This document shows, piece by piece, positions 61,075 through 64,000 of a stretch of DNA of 64,000 nt. The stretch lies in the NCBI RefSeq assembly GCF_003054285.1, contig NZ_QBKS01000001.1, positions 682,001 through 746,000 of the forward strand. The letters run 5' to 3'. The position numbers and the translations under genes are program-made. Numbering within the stretch: the first letter of the stretch is position 1; each line of letters opens with the position of its first letter. The stretch is from Litoreibacter ponti. Its GTDB lineage: Bacteria; Pseudomonadota; Alphaproteobacteria; Rhodobacterales; Rhodobacteraceae. A model generated the notes under the pieces. The model was not told the origin of the DNA and searched no databases. It was given only the letters and a program-made list of their open reading frames with translations.

Positions 61075-62243
61075 TGGGCGTTTTGGATCAATTGCTCGAC
61101 CCCGGGTTTCGGCAGGCGGCATCGGTCGAAGTTCTCGTGGGCGACGCCAAAAAGGATATCGGGACGCTCTCGGACCTTGTCTCAAGCATCGAAGTCAGCG
61201 CGTCACGGACCGAAGCCAGCGCCGCCACGTTAACCATCGATGACCGCCGCGACACCAACGGCGATTTCATGGCCGCAGATTCTGGCCTGTTCGCGCGGTG
61301 GGAGAAGATCATCATCAATGCCGATTTCCAAACGCATATCGAGGAAGTTTTCCGCGGCTATATCACTGAATTAAAACCAACTTACCCGCAGAATGGCGGC
61401 GAGGCGAAACTGGTCATCGAGTGTCTCGACGACAGCGCCGCCCTGTCACGCGAGCATCAGCGCACGCCGTGGGGGGACGAGACCGCGCCGATGACGGATC
61501 GGGCGATCCTCGAAGCTCTGGTCGCGCCGCTGTCGTTAACTGTAATCGCGGGACCGGACGGCGCGAAATCGCGCGGGCTGGTGCAGGACGCCACGGCGAT
61601 CACCTTCTTGCGCGAGCGCGCCAAGGCCAACGGGTTCGAGCTGATTTTTGACCGGGGCGAGGTCTATTTCGGCCCAAAACGCCTGGAAGCCGACCCGCAG
61701 ACCAAAATCATGGTCTACGCGGGGGACGCCACGAATTGCCTGAACTTCGCCGTGACGGACGAAGCCAACAAACCCGACATCGTCGCCTGGGAAAAGGCCC
61801 CCGCCACCGAGGATGACGAGCCGATCACGGGCGAGGCCTACGCCGATCTGCCGTTGCTCGGCAAGTTCCCAGCCGCCTCCGAAGGCGCCGGGCTTGGCAC
61901 GCCTGCCATCGCGCGGATCAAGGGCGAAGGCGACGAGACGGTCGACGAAATCGAAGCCCGCGCTCAAGGCATGGTTAACGAGGCAAGCTTTCGCATCAAG
62001 GCCAGCGGCGAGCTGGACGGCACGCTGTACGGTCATGTCCTGCGCGCAGGAGCCCCCGTAACGGTTGACGGCGTGGGGTCGCGCAACGGAGGTGTCTACT
62101 ACGTCGATACGGTAACCCATCAGTTCAACCCGGATGGATATCGTCAACAATTTCAACTCATTCGCAATGCTGTCGGGGAAACCGACGCGGTCGGATCGGC
62201 TCCGCTGTCGCCTGTCCTCTCCGCGATCAAGAGCCTGTTCTGA
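61074..62243 (+). CDS. Baseplate hub protein (phage late control D/gp27 type, Afp8 N-terminal)
   Basis: A 389-residue hub protein forming the trimeric ring that holds the spike. Features are EVLVGDAKKDIGTLSDLVSS, FRGYITELKPTYPQNGGEA, FLRERAKANGFELIFDRGEV, YFGPKRLEADPQTKIMVYAG and the C-terminal YVDTVTHQFNPDGYRQQFQL, all standard for GPD/gp27-like hubs. The ATG at 61074 overlaps the previous stop; GTG at 61071 would add one residue. In Afp8/VgrG the hub and spike are fused, whereas here the spike is the next gene. Confidence 0.87.
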   Translation: MGVLDQLLDPGFRQAASVEVLVGDAKKDIGTLSDLVSSIEVSASRTEASAATLTIDDRRDTNGDFMAADSGLFARWEKIIINADFQTHIEEVFRGYITELKPTYPQNGGEAKLVIECLDDSAALSREHQRTPWGDETAPMTDRAILEALVAPLSLTVIAGPDGAKSRGLVQDATAITFLRERAKANGFELIFDRGEVYFGPKRLEADPQTKIMVYAGDATNCLNFAVTDEANKPDIVAWEKAPATEDDEPITGEAYADLPLLGKFPAASEGAGLGTPAIARIKGEGDETVDEIEARAQGMVNEASFRIKASGELDGTLYGHVLRAGAPVTVDGVGSRNGGVYYVDTVTHQFNPDGYRQQFQLIRNAVGETDAVGSAPLSPVLSAIKSLF

Positions 62244-62252
62244 GGAGCCATC

Positions 62253-63077
62253 ATGTCCGAGATGTTCAATGCACTGGAAAGCACGATCCGTAAGCAGGAA
62301 GGGCGCTATTTTGGTAAATACCGCGCCTTCATCACCGATCGAGAGGACCCGGAAAATCGCGGCCGCTGCAAGCTGACGATCCCGTCGGTGATGGGGTCGG
62401 AAAGCTCGGATTGGGCCCTGCCGGTCGTCCCCTATGGCGGCGCGGAAGGATTCGGGATGCTGGCAGTTCCCCCCGTCGGTGCGCAGGTGGTGGCCGAGTT
62501 TCTGGAAGGCGATATCGCCAGCCCGATGTGGACGGGAACCTTCTGGCGGGACCCAGGCGAGATGCCCGACGACTACACCGCGCCGGAGGTCAAATTCATC
62601 CGGTCTGAAAGCGGGCACGTCTTGTCGCTTGACGACACCGCCGACACCGAAGTGTTAACCATGAAATCTGCCAAGGAGGCCTCCGTCGTGATGGACCAGG
62701 AAGGCTCCATGGTATTGACGGATGCGGCCGGTGCGACGGTCACGCTCAATGCGGCGGACGGGACATTGCTTGTGGCCGACGGCAACGGCAACGCGTTGGA
62801 AATGACGTCCTCCGGGATCACCTGCTCGGACGCGAATGGCAATGAAATCAGCGCATCAGGCGGCGGAATTGAAGTAAAATCCTCGGCCACGATCAATATC
62901 GAAGGCTCCATGGTCACGGTCGCAGGCGCAGGCGGCGAGCCCCTGATCAAGGGCTCAACCTTCCTGTCGCTCTTCAATGCCCACACGCATCCCACGGCGG
63001 CGCCCGGCTCGCCCACCGCGCCGCCCATGGTCCCGCTCACCCCGTCCGTATTAACCACGAAGAGCACCGCAAGCTGA
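62253..63077 (+). CDS. Spike protein (gp5/VgrG C-terminal type) with HxH tip motif
   Basis: A 274-residue spike. The N-terminal OB-fold domain (YRAFITDREDPENRGRCKLT, VVPYGGAEGFGMLAVPPVGA, SPMWTGTFWRDPGEMP) contacts the hub. Residues about 110-235 contain repeating short beta strands (EVLTMKSAKEASVVMDQEGS, ALEMTSSGITCSDANGNEIS) expected to make a triple-stranded beta helix. The end has FNAHTHPTAAPGSPTAPP, in which HTH resembles the iron-binding HxH tip of P2 gpV-like spikes. It follows the hub by 9 nt and overlaps gp25 in TGATG. Confidence 0.87.
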   Translation: MSEMFNALESTIRKQEGRYFGKYRAFITDREDPENRGRCKLTIPSVMGSESSDWALPVVPYGGAEGFGMLAVPPVGAQVVAEFLEGDIASPMWTGTFWRDPGEMPDDYTAPEVKFIRSESGHVLSLDDTADTEVLTMKSAKEASVVMDQEGSMVLTDAAGATVTLNAADGTLLVADGNGNALEMTSSGITCSDANGNEISASGGGIEVKSSATINIEGSMVTVAGAGGEPLIKGSTFLSLFNAHTHPTAAPGSPTAPPMVPLTPSVLTTKSTAS

Positions 63078-63475
63078 TGGCCCAGTATGAAAGCACCCTG
63101 CCGCGCGTCGGCTACATGGCCTTTCCGTTCCGGATGACCGAGACCGGCGCAGCGCAGGTCGCGCGGTTCGACCATATCCGCCAGCAGGTCGAGCAGGTGC
63201 TGTTCACCTCTCCGGGGGAGCGGGTGTTCCGCCCGGAATACGGCTTCGGCGCGCGCCAGCATGTGTTCGAAGGCAACGCGGTCGGGCTGTGGGAGCTGGC
63301 CCAAAACCGGCTCTACGGCGCGCTGGCAGAGGCGCTGGCGGGTGAGGTCGATCCCAAGACCATCCGGGTTGAGGTCGGCGCGCCGCCGGACAAGCCAGAG
63401 GTGCTGATGGTCGAGATCACCTACACGATCGCCGCGTTGACGCGCACCGAAACCCACCGGTTCGAGGTGTCTTGA
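63077..63475 (+). CDS. Baseplate wedge protein gp25-like (Pvc9 type)
   Basis: A 132-residue GPW/gp25 protein that nucleates the sheath on the baseplate. FDHIRQQVEQVLFTSPGERV is followed by FRPEYGFGARQHVFEGNAVG, the conserved LFT-PGER-rP-fG pattern. Length is normal. Start overlaps the spike stop, and its own stop overlaps the next ATG. Confidence 0.92.
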   Translation: MAQYESTLPRVGYMAFPFRMTETGAAQVARFDHIRQQVEQVLFTSPGERVFRPEYGFGARQHVFEGNAVGLWELAQNRLYGALAEALAGEVDPKTIRVEVGAPPDKPEVLMVEITYTIAALTRTETHRFEVS

Positions 63476-64000
63476 TGGCCGAGCTCGCCCCTGCAAAGCT
63501 GATCTTCGACGGCACCTGCCCGGATTGTGGCACGCGCGAGCAGATCCTGCCCCTGCCCCTGCCCGGCGTCGAGGATGATTTCGACTGGAAGGTGCGCGAC
63601 TACGACAGCTTCAAGCTGTTCATGATGCAGGAGCTGGCCTCGCGCTATCCCGATCGCCGCCGCTGGACGCCCGCGGACATGGAGGTCGTGTTGGTCGAGG
63701 TCCTGTCCGCCGCGCTCGACCGCGCCTCCCACGCGATGGACCGGGTGCAGGCGGAGCGCTATCTCGACACCGCGCGCAAGCCCGGCTCGGTCCGCAGATT
63801 GCTGGCGATGATTGGCTGGCAAGCCGACGGGGCCGACATGGCCGCGGCACGCGCGCAATTCGCCCCGGCGAGCGCGGAGCCCACCGACACCGAGGCGCTC
63901 GAGCAATACTGGCTGCGCAACCCCGCCGCGATGGAGCGTGCCCGGCGCGAAGGCCCGCGCCAGATCGCGGAGCAACGGCGCATGGTGACCCTTGCCGACC
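63475..64000 (+). CDS. Large baseplate protein, N-terminal part (Pvc11/gpJ type; 3' end outside window)
   Basis: About 175 residues are visible before the window ends in frame. The start has a CxxC (GTCPDCGTRE), then FDWKVRDYDSFKLFMMQELA and WTPADMEVVLVEVLSAALDR, ending with ASHAMDRVQAERYLDTARKP and VRRLLAMIGWQADGADMAAAR. This pattern is shared by eCIS/phage baseplate assembly (gpJ-like) proteins of Afp11/Pvc11 type that make the wedge. It begins in the gp25 TGATG overlap. Later operon genes (second wedge protein, fibre, tape measure, cargo) must lie beyond 64 kb. Confidence 0.82.
   Translation, partial: MAELAPAKLIFDGTCPDCGTREQILPLPLPGVEDDFDWKVRDYDSFKLFMMQELASRYPDRRRWTPADMEVVLVEVLSAALDRASHAMDRVQAERYLDTARKPGSVRRLLAMIGWQADGADMAAARAQFAPASAEPTDTEALEQYWLRNPAAMERARREGPRQIAEQRRMVTLAD

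Noticed and set aside
53633..64000. Prophage tail or type VI secretion system
   Set aside because: No capsid, terminase, portal, lysis or TssJLM genes are present, while DUF4255 and Pvc15-like ATPase genes are; the possibility stays open for the part beyond the window.

Overview
The window is GC-rich, densely coded chromosomal DNA of an alphaproteobacterium, most likely a marine Rhodobacteraceae member (Roseobacter group). Pointers are a GAAC-N7-GAAC LexA box at recA, a CckA kinase with a CtrA-type TTAA-N7-TTAA box, the aglEFGAK alpha-glucoside operon, complete upper Entner-Doudoroff genes, a non-pyrrolysine MttB-family methyltransferase and an open cobalamin pathway. No insertion sequence, integrase, CRISPR array or rRNA was seen.

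Layout. 0-9 kb: recA (cut by the window edge) with its SOS operator, a sulfotransferase-like gene, cckA, the guaB-rsmB operon, a UPF0178 gene, ppx-rlmE. 9-16 kb: a one-carbon/corrinoid block (virulence-factor-family protein, MetF-like reductase, methyltetrahydrofolate:corrinoid methyltransferase, and an ASKHA/2Fe-2S corrinoid reactivase), interrupted by a divergent membrane protein/XRE regulator pair; then tRNA-Gly(CCC) and a thioesterase. 16-20 kb: pgi-pgl-zwf. 20-24 kb: radical SAM protein, HNH nuclease, esterase, alkA-type glycosylase. 23-28 kb: cobalamin genes cobK, cbiD and, divergently, cobA-cobB plus an MFS transporter. 28-37 kb: phytoene-synthase-like protein, cimA, cysS, an aminotransferase, a TPM-domain protein and an MttB-family methyltransferase. 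37-42 kb: edd-eda, a multicopper oxidase, mtfA. 42-52 kb: aglEFGAK on the minus strand, facing away from aglR-beta-glucosidase-glk on the plus strand.

53.6-64 kb (window end): a tightly packed, single-strand operon for an extracellular contractile injection system (eCIS; Afp/PVC type): sheath, inner tube, T4-type hub assembly chaperone with two CxxC pairs, an acidic 11-residue-repeat protein, a DUF4255 (Pvc16-type) cap, an AAA+ ATPase (Pvc15-type), a 70-residue protein, a CIS-tube-domain protein, a small LysM-like protein, hub (gpD/gp27 type), spike (gp5 type), gp25 and the start of a large baseplate protein. It continues beyond the window. It is preceded by about 600 nt with a CtrA-like box, several perfect inverted repeats and a possible leader ORF.

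Functional links. Alpha-glucosides enter through AglEFGK, are hydrolysed by AglA, phosphorylated by Glk and oxidised through Pgi/Zwf/Pgl/Edd/Eda. zwf and edd carry the same 12-bp palindrome at the same distance from their start codons, so they probably share one LacI-type regulator; the agl genes have a different operator family. The corrinoid methyltransferases use the cofactor made by the cob genes. The most novel parts are the eCIS operon, above all its repeat protein and its possible CtrA control, and the arginine-rich tails shared by the scattered one-carbon proteins.
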